Below are positions 43,947 through 52,219 of a stretch of 64,000 nucleotides of DNA, piece by piece. The notes beneath the pieces were generated by a model. That model did no database searches and was not told the DNA's origin. It was given only the letters and a program-made list of their open reading frames with translations. The stretch is from the NCBI RefSeq assembly GCF_014656075.1, contig NZ_BNBS01000032.1, positions 1-64,000 on the forward strand, in the 5' to 3' direction. The stretch comes from Streptomyces hydrogenans (GTDB lineage: Bacteria; Actinomycetota; Actinomycetes; Streptomycetales; Streptomycetaceae). Positions within the stretch are counted from its first letter, which is position 1. Every line of letters begins with the position of its first letter. Position numbers and translations under genes: made by a program.

Positions 43947-46040
43947 GTGACGCGCAGTGTGTACGTGACCGGGATCGACCGCGGGGACGGCCGCCAGGTC
44001 GTCGAGCTGGGAGTCATGGAGCTCCTCACCCGACAGGTGGACCGGGTGGGGGTGTTCCGTCCGCTGGTGCACGACGGCCCGGACCGCCTCTTCGACCTGC
44101 TGCGCACCCGCTACCGGCTCGCCCAGGACCCGTCGACGGTCTACGGCATGGACTACCACGAGGCCTCCGCGCTCCAGGCCGAGCAGGGCACCGACGAGCT
44201 CCTCTCCCAGCTGGTCGACCGCTTCCACGCGGTCGCCCGCGACTACGAGGTCGTCCTCGTCCTCGGCACCGACTTCGCCGGCACCCAGGTCCCCGACGAA
44301 CTGGCGCTCAACGCCCGGCTGGCCAACGAGTTCGGCGCCTCCGTCATCCCGGTCGTCGGCGGCAAGGGCCAGCCCGCCGAGTCCGTGCGGGCCGAGGCGC
44401 GCAACGCCTTCCGCGCCTACGACGGCCTCGGCTGCGACGTCCTCGCCATGGTCGTCAACCGGGTGGCGGCCGAGGACCGCGAGACCATCGCCGAGCGGCT
44501 GGCCGCCCGGCTGCCCGTGCCCTGCTACGTCCTCCCCGACGAGCCGGCCCTCGCCGCGCCGACGGTCGCCCAGATCACCCACGCGCTCGGCGCGACCGTC
44601 GTCCTCGGCGACGACGCCGGGCTCGCCCGCGACGCCCTGGACTTCGTCTTCGGCGGGGCCATGCTGCCGAACTTCCTCAACGCGCTGACCCCCGGCTGTC
44701 TGGTCGTCACCCCCGGCGACCGCGCCGACCTGGTCGTCGGCGCCCTCGCCGCCCACTCGGCCGGCACGCCCCCGATCGCGGGCGTCCTGCTCACCCTGGA
44801 CGAGCGGCCCAGCGACGCGGTCCTCACCCTGGCCGCCCGGCTCGCGCCCGGCACCCCGGTGATCTCCGTCGCCGGCAACAGCTTCCCCACCGCCGCCGAA
44901 CTCTTCGCCCTGGAGGGCAAGCTGAACGCGGCCACCCCCCGCAAGGCGGAGACCGCGCTGGGCCTCTTCGAGCGGCACGTGGACACCGCCGACCTGCTGG
45001 GGCGGATCTCGGTGGCGCCCAGCGGCCGGGTCACCCCGATGATGTTCGAGCACGAGCTGCTCGAACAGGCCCGCGCCGACCGGCGCCGGGTGGTCCTCCC
45101 CGAGGGCGTCGAGGAGCGGGTGCTGCGCGCCGCCGACGTGCTGATCCGCCGGGACGTCTGCGACCTCACCCTGCTCGGCGACGTCGAGGCCATCCGCAAG
45201 AAGGCCGCCGACCTCAGCGTCGACCTGCGCGGCACCCAGCTGATCGACCCGCAGACCTCCGAGCTGCGCGACGCCTTCGCCGAGAAGTACGCGGCGCTGC
45301 GCGCCCACAAGGGCGTCACCGTGGAGCTCGCGTACGACGTCGTCTCGGACGTGAACTACTTCGGCACCCTGATGGTCCAGGAGGGCCTGGCGGACGGCAT
45401 GGTCTCCGGGTCCGTGCACTCCACGGCCGCGACGATCCGCCCCGCCTTCGAGATCATCAAGACCAAGCCGGACGCCTCGATCGTCTCCTCGGTCTTCTTC
45501 ATGTGCCTCGCCGACAAGGTGCTCGTCTACGGCGACTGCGCGGTCAACCCGGACCCGAACGCCGAGCAGCTCGCGGACATCGCCGTGCAGTCGGCGGCCA
45601 CCGCCGCCCGCTTCGGCGTCGAGCCGCGGATCGCGATGCTCTCGTACTCGACCGGCACCTCCGGCTCCGGCGCCGACGTCGACAAGGTGCGCGAGGCGAC
45701 CAAGCTGGTCCGCGAGGCCCACCCGGGGCTGCGGATCGAGGGCCCGATCCAGTACGACGCCGCCGTGGAGCCCTCCGTGGCCGCCACCAAGCTGCCGGAG
45801 TCGGAGGTGGCCGGCCAGGCGACCGTGCTGATCTTCCCGGACCTCAACACCGGCAACAACACCTACAAGGCGGTCCAGCGCTCGGCCGGCGCCGTCGCCG
45901 TCGGCCCGGTCCTCCAGGGCCTGCGCAAGCCGGTCAACGACCTCTCGCGCGGCGCCCTCGTCAGCGACATCGTCAACACGGTCGCCATCACGGCGATCCA
46001 GTCCCAGGTCCCCGCCCCGACCGAGGAGCTCCCCGCATGA
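43947..46040 (+). CDS. pta: Phosphate acetyltransferase Pta (long form)
   Basis: 697-residue enzyme converting acetyl-CoA and phosphate to acetyl phosphate. The N-terminal P-loop-like/DRTGG regulatory part (1-350; YVTGIDRGDGRQVVELGVMELLTRQ, then DRADLVVGAL) is fused to the C-terminal PTA_PTB catalytic domain (about 365-690; RVVLPEGVEERVLRAADVL, DGMVSGSVHSTAATIRPAF, IFPDLNTGNNTYKAVQRSA). This is the long, usually allosterically controlled form. GTG at 43947 has AGGAG 8 nt upstream. It overlaps ackA through ATGA. Confidence 0.96.
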   Translation: MTRSVYVTGIDRGDGRQVVELGVMELLTRQVDRVGVFRPLVHDGPDRLFDLLRTRYRLAQDPSTVYGMDYHEASALQAEQGTDELLSQLVDRFHAVARDYEVVLVLGTDFAGTQVPDELALNARLANEFGASVIPVVGGKGQPAESVRAEARNAFRAYDGLGCDVLAMVVNRVAAEDRETIAERLAARLPVPCYVLPDEPALAAPTVAQITHALGATVVLGDDAGLARDALDFVFGGAMLPNFLNALTPGCLVVTPGDRADLVVGALAAHSAGTPPIAGVLLTLDERPSDAVLTLAARLAPGTPVISVAGNSFPTAAELFALEGKLNAATPRKAETALGLFERHVDTADLLGRISVAPSGRVTPMMFEHELLEQARADRRRVVLPEGVEERVLRAADVLIRRDVCDLTLLGDVEAIRKKAADLSVDLRGTQLIDPQTSELRDAFAEKYAALRAHKGVTVELAYDVVSDVNYFGTLMVQEGLADGMVSGSVHSTAATIRPAFEIIKTKPDASIVSSVFFMCLADKVLVYGDCAVNPDPNAEQLADIAVQSAATAARFGVEPRIAMLSYSTGTSGSGADVDKVREATKLVREAHPGLRIEGPIQYDAAVEPSVAATKLPESEVAGQATVLIFPDLNTGNNTYKAVQRSAGAVAVGPVLQGLRKPVNDLSRGALVSDIVNTVAITAIQSQVPAPTEELPA

Positions 46041-47272
46041 CCGGCACCCCCACCCGCGTCCTCGTCCTCAACTCCGGCTCCTCGTCGGTGAAGTACCAGC
46101 TCCTCGACATGGGCGACGGCGGCCGGCTGGCGCAGGGGCTCGTCGAGCGGATCGGCGAGGACACCTCCCGGCTCGCCCACACCCCGCTGCGGGGCGGCGG
46201 CGCCAAGCGCGAGCGGACCGGCCCGATCCCCGACCACGCGGCGGCGCTGAAGGCGGTCGCCGAGGAGCTGGCGGCGGACGGGCTCGGCCTGGACTCCCCC
46301 GAGCTGGCCGCGATCGGCCACCGGGTGGTGCACGGCGGGCTGCGCTTCACCGAGCCGACGGTCATCGACGAGGAGGTCGTCGCCGAGATCGAGCGGCTGG
46401 TGCCGGTGGCGCCGCTGCACAACCCGGCGAACCTGCTCGGCATCCGCACGGCCATGGCGATGCGCCCCGACCTGCCGCAGGTCGCCGTCTTCGACACCGC
46501 CTTCCACACCACGATGCCGGAGGCGGCCGCGCGGTACGCGATCGACGTGGAGACCGCCGACGCGCACCGGATCCGCCGCTACGGCTTCCACGGCACCTCC
46601 CACGCGTACGTCTCCCGGGCCGCGGCGAAGCTGCTCGGCAAGGAGCCCGGGGAGGTGAACGTGATCGTGCTCCACCTCGGCAACGGCGCCTCCGCCTCGG
46701 CGGTCCGCGGCGGCCGCTGCGTGGACACCTCCATGGGCCTCACCCCGCTGGAGGGCCTGGTCATGGGCACCCGCTCCGGCGACGTCGACCCGGCCGTCAC
46801 CTTCCACCTCAAGCGGGTGGCGGGCATGTCCGCCGACGAGATCGACGTCCTGCTCAACAAGAAGTCGGGCCTGGTCGGCCTCTGCGGCGACAACGACATG
46901 CGCGAGATCCGGCGCCGGATCGACGAGGGCGACGAGCGGGCCGCGCTCGCCTTCGACATCTACATCCACCGTCTGAAGAAGTACATCGGCGCCTACTACG
47001 CGGTCCTCGGCCGGGTGGACGCGGTCGTCTTCACCGCCGGCGTGGGCGAGAACGCGGCGCCGGTACGGGAGGCGGCGATCGCCGGCCTGGAGGAACTGGG
47101 CCTCGCGGTGGACGCCGACCTCAACGCCGTGCGGTCCGACGAACCGCGGGTGATCTCGCCCGTCTACGCCCGGGTCGCGGTGGCCGTGGTGCCCACCGAC
47201 GAGGAGTTGGAGATCGCCCGACAGACCTTCGAACTGACCGGCGGAAAAGTTACCCGAACGACAAACGCCTGA
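46037..47272 (+). CDS. ackA: Acetate kinase AckA
   Basis: 411-residue ASKHA-fold enzyme making acetate and ATP from acetyl phosphate and ADP, or the reverse. Signature 1 VLVLNSGSSSVKY and signature 2 RYGFHGTSHAYV are intact. Catalytic residues by comparison with the Methanosarcina enzyme are Arg96 (IGHRVVHGG), Asp153 (VFDTAFHTTMP) and His185. Translationally coupled to pta, giving the standard overflow/acetate-activation pair. pyk follows 74 nt downstream on the same strand without a strong terminator. Confidence 0.97.
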   Translation: MTGTPTRVLVLNSGSSSVKYQLLDMGDGGRLAQGLVERIGEDTSRLAHTPLRGGGAKRERTGPIPDHAAALKAVAEELAADGLGLDSPELAAIGHRVVHGGLRFTEPTVIDEEVVAEIERLVPVAPLHNPANLLGIRTAMAMRPDLPQVAVFDTAFHTTMPEAAARYAIDVETADAHRIRRYGFHGTSHAYVSRAAAKLLGKEPGEVNVIVLHLGNGASASAVRGGRCVDTSMGLTPLEGLVMGTRSGDVDPAVTFHLKRVAGMSADEIDVLLNKKSGLVGLCGDNDMREIRRRIDEGDERAALAFDIYIHRLKKYIGAYYAVLGRVDAVVFTAGVGENAAPVREAAIAGLEELGLAVDADLNAVRSDEPRVISPVYARVAVAVVPTDEELEIARQTFELTGGKVTRTTNA

Positions 47273-47346
47273 GCGGGCCCGCGCCCATTTGTACTTTCCG
47301 CCAGCCGGAATATTCCGCAGTGAAACAAACCGATAGGATCCGCCTC

Positions 47347-48777
47347 ATGCGCCGTTCCAAAATCGTCTGCACGCTGGGCCCCGCCGTCGACTCGTACGAG
47401 CAGCTGAAGGCTCTCATCGAGGCCGGTATGAACGTGGCCCGTTTCAACATGAGCCACGGGACCCAGGCAGAGCACCAGGAGCGGTACGACCGTCTCCGCA
47501 AGGCCGCCACCGACACCGGCCACGCCGTCGGCGTGCTGGCCGACCTCCAGGGTCCCAAGATCCGCCTGGAAACCTTCGCCGAGGGCCCGGTCGAGCTGGT
47601 CCGCGGGGACGAGTTCACCATCACCACGGAGGACGTCCCCGGCGACAAGTCCATCTGCGGCACCACCTACAAGGGCCTCCCGGGCGACGTCTCCAAGGGC
47701 GACCAGGTCCTCATCAACGACGGCAACGTCGAGCTGCGCGTCGTCGAGGTCGACGGCCCGCGGGTCAAGACGGTCGTCATCGAGGGCGGTGTCATCTCCG
47801 ACCACAAGGGCATCAACCTGCCCGGCGCGGCGGTGAACGTCCCGGCCCTCTCCGAGAAGGACGTCGAGGACCTCCGCTTCGCCCTCCGGATGGGCTGCGA
47901 CATGGTCGCCCTCTCCTTCGTCCGCGACGCCAACGACGTCAAGGACGTCCACAAGGTGATGGACGAGGAGGGCCGCCGGGTCCCCGTCATCGCCAAGGTC
48001 GAGAAGCCGCAGGCCGTCGAGAACATGGAAGGCGTCGTCGCCGCCTTCGACGCCGTCATGGTCGCCCGCGGCGACCTCGCCGTCGAGTACCCGCTGGAGC
48101 GGGTCCCGATGGTGCAGAAGCGTCTCGTCGAGATGTGTCGCCGCAACGCCAAGCCGGTCATCGTCGCCACCCAGATGATGGAGTCGATGATCACCAACTC
48201 CCGTCCGACCCGCGCCGAGGCGAGCGACGTCGCCAACGCGATCCTGGACGGCGCGGACGCGGTCATGCTCTCCGCCGAGTCCTCGGTCGGTGCCTACCCG
48301 ATCGAGACCGTCAAGACGATGTCGAAGATCGTCGTGGCGGCCGAGGAGGAGCTCCTCTCCAAGGGCCTCCAGCCCCTGGTCCCGGGCAAGAAGCCGCGCA
48401 CCCAGGGCGGCTCCGTCGCCCGCGCGGCCTGCGAGATCGCCGACTTCCTCGGCGGCAAGGCGCTGATCGCCTTCACCCAGTCCGGCGACACGGCCCGCCG
48501 CCTCTCGCGCTACCGGACCCAGCAGCCGATCCTCGCCTTCACGACGGACGCGAACACCCGCAACCAGCTCACCCTGAGCTGGGGCGTCGAGTCCTTCCTC
48601 GTCCCCTTCGTCGACAACACCGACGCGATGGTCGACCTCGTCGACGCCGAGCTGCTCAAGCTCCAGCGCTACAACGAGGGCGACACCATGATCATCACCG
48701 CCGGCTCGCCCCCCGGCGTCCCCGGCACCACCAACATGGTCCGCGTCCACCACCTGGGCGGCGCCCAGCGCGACTGA
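47347..48777 (+). CDS. pyk: Pyruvate kinase
   Basis: 476-residue glycolytic enzyme making pyruvate and ATP from phosphoenolpyruvate. RRSKIVCTLGPA, the Mg/substrate motif MVARGDLAVEYPLERVP, the catalytic Lys region VPVIAKVEKPQAVEN, and ATQMMESMITNSRPTRAEASDVANAI are all present, with a C-terminal regulatory domain ending GVPGTTNMVRVHHLG. ATG at 47347 matches actinobacterial homologues. It has no good ribosome-binding site, but TAGGAT (47334-47339) lies 7 nt upstream, so a leaderless message from its own promoter is likely besides any read-through from ackA. Confidence 0.96.
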   Translation: MRRSKIVCTLGPAVDSYEQLKALIEAGMNVARFNMSHGTQAEHQERYDRLRKAATDTGHAVGVLADLQGPKIRLETFAEGPVELVRGDEFTITTEDVPGDKSICGTTYKGLPGDVSKGDQVLINDGNVELRVVEVDGPRVKTVVIEGGVISDHKGINLPGAAVNVPALSEKDVEDLRFALRMGCDMVALSFVRDANDVKDVHKVMDEEGRRVPVIAKVEKPQAVENMEGVVAAFDAVMVARGDLAVEYPLERVPMVQKRLVEMCRRNAKPVIVATQMMESMITNSRPTRAEASDVANAILDGADAVMLSAESSVGAYPIETVKTMSKIVVAAEEELLSKGLQPLVPGKKPRTQGGSVARAACEIADFLGGKALIAFTQSGDTARRLSRYRTQQPILAFTTDANTRNQLTLSWGVESFLVPFVDNTDAMVDLVDAELLKLQRYNEGDTMIITAGSPPGVPGTTNMVRVHHLGGAQRD

Positions 48778-48804
48778 CGTCGCACCGCCCGCACGGCACC
48801 ATGA

Positions 48805-48840
48805 CGAAGCCCCCGCCCGGAGGACCGGACGGGGGCTTCG
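48805..48840. terminator. Bidirectional terminator after pyk
   Basis: 16-nt arms with one mismatch (48805-48820 with 48825-48840) and an AGGA loop, between convergent stops at 48777 and 48871. Confidence 0.85.
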
Positions 48841-48870
48841 CCGTGTGCGGCTCCCGGAGGGGTACGGGGA

Positions 48871-50256
48871 TCAGCCCGGCTCGATCGTGTTGCGCAGGTC
48901 CTCGACGTGGAGGTTGCCGCCGAACTGGCCGGCCTGCTTCAGCTTCACGTTGCTGAAGAAGACGGCCGGGATGTCCAGCGGGGGCGGCGACTCGGGGGCG
49001 AAGGTGATCGGGATGATGCCGAGGAGGTTGCCCTTCAGCTCCTCCGTGTACATGGTCACCGTGCCGCCGGTGATGGTCGACGTCGAACCGCTCTTGGAGC
49101 GGACGTGGCCGACCAGGCCGTCGGAGTGCTCGGTGATCTGGTGCAGGTCCTTGATGCCGACGTAGGTCGCGGTGAACTTCAGGACCTTCTTGACCTGGCC
49201 GCCGTAGGTCTTCACCTCGACGATGCCGTGGTACTTCAGGCCGCTGAGGGTGAGCAGCGAGCTCTCCAGGCGCCAGGGGGCGTCCGGCAGCAGCGGGATG
49301 CCCTGCTCGACCTCGGCGGCGGCGAGGGCCGCGTCGTCGCGCTCGGGGCACGGGAAGCGGGGCTTGGCGCCCTCGGGTATGTCGGTGTCCGGCTTGGCGT
49401 CCAGGCCCTGCGCGCTCTCGGGCAGTTCCTCGGCCTCGACGCCGGCCTTCTCCGCGGCCTCCTTGATGGCGGCCTTGGTCTTCGCGGCCTCGGTCTCCCC
49501 GGCCTTCGTGTCCGCCGTGCCGGTCTTCGCGGCGGGCGCCTCGGTGGCCGCCGGCGCCTTGGTGGCGGCGGGGTCGTCGGCCGTGGCGGCCTTCTGCTGC
49601 GGGGCGGCCGTCGTCGCCGACGGGGCCGGCGTCGCGGTGGCGGACGGGGTCGCGCCGGCCGACGGGGCGGCCGTGGGCTCCCCCTTCGGGGCGAGCCCGC
49701 CGAAGAAGTCCTTGAGGGCGTCGCCGACGCCCAGCGGGTCGAGCGGGTTGACCGACTTGGTGGGCGTGGGCGTGGGCGTGGGCGTGGCCTTCGCCGCCGT
49801 GTCGGCGGTGTCGGCCAGGGCCTGCGCGCCGCCCTGGGTCGCCTCGGCGGCGCCGGTGGCCGTCGCGGACGGGCTCGCCGTCGCGGTGGGCGTGGCGGTG
49901 GCGGACGGGGTCGCCGTCGGCTCGCCGGTGGGCTCGGCCGGGCGGGTGGTGGCCGTCGCCGTCGGCTCGGGCTTCGCGGTCTCGGTGGCCTTCGCCGTGG
50001 GCGTGGCCGTCGTCTCCTCCGCCACCGGCTCGTCGGAGCGGGTCACACAGGGGCCGGGTGCGAAGGGCACGTCCTTCTCGTCGGCGAGCGCGGGACTGGG
50101 CGCGAGGCCCATGCCCATGAGCACCGCGGTCGGCATGGCGGCGAACGCCATCGCCTTGCCCGCCGGGCCCTGGATCCTGTTCAGCAGCGTCTTGCGCGGG
50201 GCCGCGTGGCGCGGCCCGCTCCTGCCGAGGCCCTGCTGGGTCTCGTCACCCCGCAC
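48871..50256 (-). CDS. Secreted Ala/Thr/Pro-rich protein with conserved C-terminal domain
   Basis: 461 residues, function unknown. Signal-like segment MAFAAMPTAVLMGMGLAPSPALA-D after a basic N-terminus. A long low-complexity Ala/Thr/Pro linker (about 60-300), with TPTPTPTP from a hexanucleotide repeat, looks like a wall-spanning stalk. The C-terminal 140 residues (LSGLKYHGIVEVKTYGG to the end) are a globular beta-rich domain recalling the DUF6230 protein of the same unit. The GTG start at 50256 has GGGAGGAAC upstream and overlaps the end of the DUF6114 gene by 11 nt, so translation is coupled. Probably surface-exposed. Confidence 0.75.
   Translation of the reverse strand: MRGDETQQGLGRSGPRHAAPRKTLLNRIQGPAGKAMAFAAMPTAVLMGMGLAPSPALADEKDVPFAPGPCVTRSDEPVAEETTATPTAKATETAKPEPTATATTRPAEPTGEPTATPSATATPTATASPSATATGAAEATQGGAQALADTADTAAKATPTPTPTPTKSVNPLDPLGVGDALKDFFGGLAPKGEPTAAPSAGATPSATATPAPSATTAAPQQKAATADDPAATKAPAATEAPAAKTGTADTKAGETEAAKTKAAIKEAAEKAGVEAEELPESAQGLDAKPDTDIPEGAKPRFPCPERDDAALAAAEVEQGIPLLPDAPWRLESSLLTLSGLKYHGIVEVKTYGGQVKKVLKFTATYVGIKDLHQITEHSDGLVGHVRSKSGSTSTITGGTVTMYTEELKGNLLGIIPITFAPESPPPLDIPAVFFSNVKLKQAGQFGGNLHVEDLRNTIEPG
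49760..49783. repeat. Hexanucleotide tandem repeat GTGGGC x4
   Basis: Four perfect GTGGGC units within the stalk-coding part of the preceding gene. They encode alternating Thr-Pro and keep the frame when units are gained or lost. Confidence 0.8.
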
Positions 50257-50818
50257 TGTTCCTCCCGCCCTTGGCGTCGATCGTCGTGTCGGTCGCCGGC
50301 CCGTATGCCTCGCGCGGCTCCGGGACTCCGGCCGCGAGGACCGCCCGGGTCTCGGCCTCGGAGTCGTACGCGGCCTCCTCGGAGGCCTCCGGCTCACCGT
50401 CGTGCTCCGCGTCGTCGGTCTCCTCGACCGGCGGGGCGGGTGCCCAGGCCGCGGACATGCCGCCGCCGATGAGGGCGAACAAGAACCCGATGACGAGACC
50501 GCCGAAGTTCGACACGGGGATGGAGACCAGGCCGAGCACGATCGTCGCGACGCCCGCGAAGACCCGGACGATGGGCTGGAACCACATCGTGAGGCCGAGC
50601 GTGAAGAGCAGGACGCCGATGATCAGCGCACCGGCTCCGGCGGTCGTGGCCATGGCCAGGGTCATGTTGCCGAGCCGCACGTCCCCGTAGGGGAGGTACG
50701 CGATCGGCAGGCTGGCGAAGATGGTGAACAGTCCCGCCCAGAAGGGCCGGGTCTGCCGCCAGACCTTGAACCGGTTCTCCTTGCGGACTTCGGGGGAGGC
50801 AGGGGTCTCGGCGCTCAT
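50246..50818 (-). CDS. DUF6114 membrane protein
   Basis: 190 residues with four predicted helices (about 25-45, 53-75, 80-100, 105-128) and an acidic cytoplasmic or external tail (VEETDDAEHDGEPEASEEAAYDSEAE). The N-terminal RFKVWRQTRPFWAGLFTIFASLPIAYLPYG is typical of DUF6114 proteins, which in Streptomyces accompany DUF6230 proteins. Start ATG follows GGGAG at 8 nt. It is the middle gene of a three-gene leftward unit and overlaps the next gene. Function unknown; it may anchor or export the two secreted partners. Confidence 0.8.
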   Translation of the reverse strand: MSAETPASPEVRKENRFKVWRQTRPFWAGLFTIFASLPIAYLPYGDVRLGNMTLAMATTAGAGALIIGVLLFTLGLTMWFQPIVRVFAGVATIVLGLVSIPVSNFGGLVIGFLFALIGGGMSAAWAPAPPVEETDDAEHDGEPEASEEAAYDSEAETRAVLAAGVPEPREAYGPATDTTIDAKGGRNSAG

Positions 50819-50883
50819 GGAAACAGCTCCCTGGAAGCGGTGTTGCTGAGAAGGGTGAAGAGACCGGGGACGGGCCCCGGTGC

Positions 50884-50913
50884 GGGTGCGGGCCGCCGGA
50901 ACGGCCCGCACCC
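50884..50913 (-). terminator. Hairpin between the DUF6230 and DUF6114 genes
   Basis: Perfect 12-bp arms GGGTGCGGGCCG/CGGCCCGCACCC (50884-50895 with 50902-50913), loop 6 nt, 18 nt after the DUF6230 stop. It probably reduces expression of the two downstream genes relative to the first. Confidence 0.65.
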
Positions 50914-50931
50914 CAAGGACCGGCTGGGGTC

Positions 50932-51594
50932 CTAGAAGCACTCCGCCTCGGTGCCCATGTGCAGGGAGAGGTTGAGGTCGGGGAGCTTGAAGGTGCCGGC
51001 CGTGGTGGCCCACGCCTTCTGCTTGACGTTGGACAGCGTGGCCACGTCGGCGCGCTGGCCGAAGCCGTTCGGGTTGGCCTCGGTGTTGGGCTGGATGCCC
51101 TGGCCGCCCTCGGTCTTCGGCAGCGAGCCGGCCGCGACGCCGATGTCGATGTTCTTGAAGTCGGCGTCGGCCTCGAGGTACGAGACGTCGAGGTAGAGGT
51201 CCTTGCCGTAGACCTTGTCCTCGTCCTTGCCGGTCTTCGCGGCGGCCTCGCCGGCCTTCAGGCGAAGGGTGATCGGACCGAGACCCGGAACCGGGGTCAC
51301 GACCGACTGACACATGTTGGTGATCTTGGCCGTGTCGAAGCCGGAGACCGCGACCGGAGCCGCCAGCGGCTTGCCGTCAAGGGTCTTGCCCTTGGCGATG
51401 CTGCCGTACTGGACGAACTCGGTGCCTTCCAGCTTGTCCGTCGTGACCTTGAACTCCTGGCCGGAGATCGCGAACGACGCGGCGAGCGCACCCTGGGCCA
51501 GACCGACGCCGATCGCGGCCGTGGCCGCCAGGCTCGGGACCATGACGACGGCGAACCGCTTCCATCTGGTCCCGCCACGAACCTGGGACTTCAT
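50932..51594 (-). CDS. DUF6230 secreted protein
   Basis: 220 residues. The N-terminal basic segment and hydrophobic stretch (WKRFAVVMVPSLAATAAIGVGLAQGALAA-S) form a signal peptide or anchor. The remainder is a beta-rich extracellular domain (FAISGQEFKVTTDKLEGTEFVQYG, DLYLDVSYLEADADFKNIDIGVAAG) ending in a Cys near the C-terminus. It matches my memory of DUF6230 proteins, found next to DUF6114 genes in Streptomyces. ATG at 51594 has a strong GGAGGA ribosome-binding site. Function unknown; first gene of the unit. Confidence 0.8.
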   Translation of the reverse strand: MKSQVRGGTRWKRFAVVMVPSLAATAAIGVGLAQGALAASFAISGQEFKVTTDKLEGTEFVQYGSIAKGKTLDGKPLAAPVAVSGFDTAKITNMCQSVVTPVPGLGPITLRLKAGEAAAKTGKDEDKVYGKDLYLDVSYLEADADFKNIDIGVAAGSLPKTEGGQGIQPNTEANPNGFGQRADVATLSNVKQKAWATTAGTFKLPDLNLSLHMGTEAECF

Positions 51595-51947
51595 GAGAAT
51601 CCTCCTTCTCGGACGTACATCTCCAGAAGGGCCCGGGGCCCGTCCTGGGATGGGAGAAGAGCTACGTCCTCGGGAAGGAGAGCGCCGAAGCGTCAGGAGG
51701 CGCGAAGCGCATCCGGATCACCGGCGATCACCCCCGAGCGACAACCATGTGCCGCGCGTGCGCACGGCCCGGTGGACAGGTCCTGCCCGGTGGGAGCAGG
51801 AACCCCCCTGTCCGACGACCGGCCGCCTGTGGCGCCGGTCCGCCCGGTGGGGACCCTCGCCGCGCTCCCCGATGGTGGCCGGGGCGTGCGGTTCGGACCG
51901 AGCGTGGCCGATCGTGGTCCATTCACGGCGCCCGCACAAGGGGTTCA

Positions 51948-51961
51948 TTACTCGCTAGTAA
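51948..51961. promoter_or_regulatory. Palindrome TTACT-CGCT-AGTAA
   Basis: Perfect 5-bp arms with a 4-bp spacer, about 355 bp upstream of the DUF6230 start. Same half-sites as the palindrome at 52078. Confidence 0.45.
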
Positions 51962-52077
51962 CGGATGCGTGACCACGCCATGGCGCGATGCCGCCGCCCG
52001 GGTACGCAGGGTGGAGGTTCGTGGTGCGGAAAATCCGCTTATGAGAGAAGAAACCCGGACAGACCCACGGGTTCGAT

Positions 52078-52090
52078 TTACTGCAAGTAA
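52078..52090. promoter_or_regulatory. Palindrome TTACT-GCA-AGTAA
   Basis: Perfect 5-bp arms with a 3-bp spacer, 130 bp from the first copy. Repeated half-sites suggest a dimeric repressor or activator. Confidence 0.45.
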
Positions 52091-52092
52091 CA

Positions 52093-52130
52093 GCGGCCGC
52101 GATTATCAAGATTTGGTAAAGCGCGGCCGC
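52093..52130. repeat. 9-bp inverted repeat GCGGCCGCG/CGCGGCCGC
   Basis: Arms 52093-52101 and 52122-52130 around a 20-nt AT-rich loop, 90 nt downstream of the thioredoxin-like gene stop (52220). It may be its terminator. Confidence 0.5.
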
Positions 52131-52219
52131 CGTTTGTCACCGTGTCGCCAAATCGCCAGGCGATCCGACGCTTTCCCCTGCCCTGAGCAGGCGCTTAGCC
52201 CAGGGCCGGGAATTCGGGG

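Larger units (their letters stand above)
51595..52219. other. Long intergenic region with palindromes
   Basis: 625 bp between the DUF6230 gene and the thioredoxin-like gene end. The left part (51600-51930) is GC-rich with several open frames on both strands, none with a ribosome-binding site or database-like sequence. The right part (51940-52140) is AT-rich and holds two TTACT/AGTAA palindromes and a 9-bp inverted repeat built on NotI-like sequence. It may contain distant promoters for the DUF6230 unit; I see no tRNA. Confidence 0.5.

Noticed and set aside
49740-50060. Short repeated motifs in the stalk protein considered as a CRISPR-like array.
   Set aside because: They are in-frame hexanucleotide and codon-level repeats (Thr-Pro, Ala-Thr) with no conserved spacer structure.
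51690-51960. Several overlapping open frames of 60-80 codons on both strands upstream of the DUF6230 gene.
   Set aside because: They overlap each other, lack ribosome-binding sites and recognisable sequence, and are expected by chance in GC-rich DNA.
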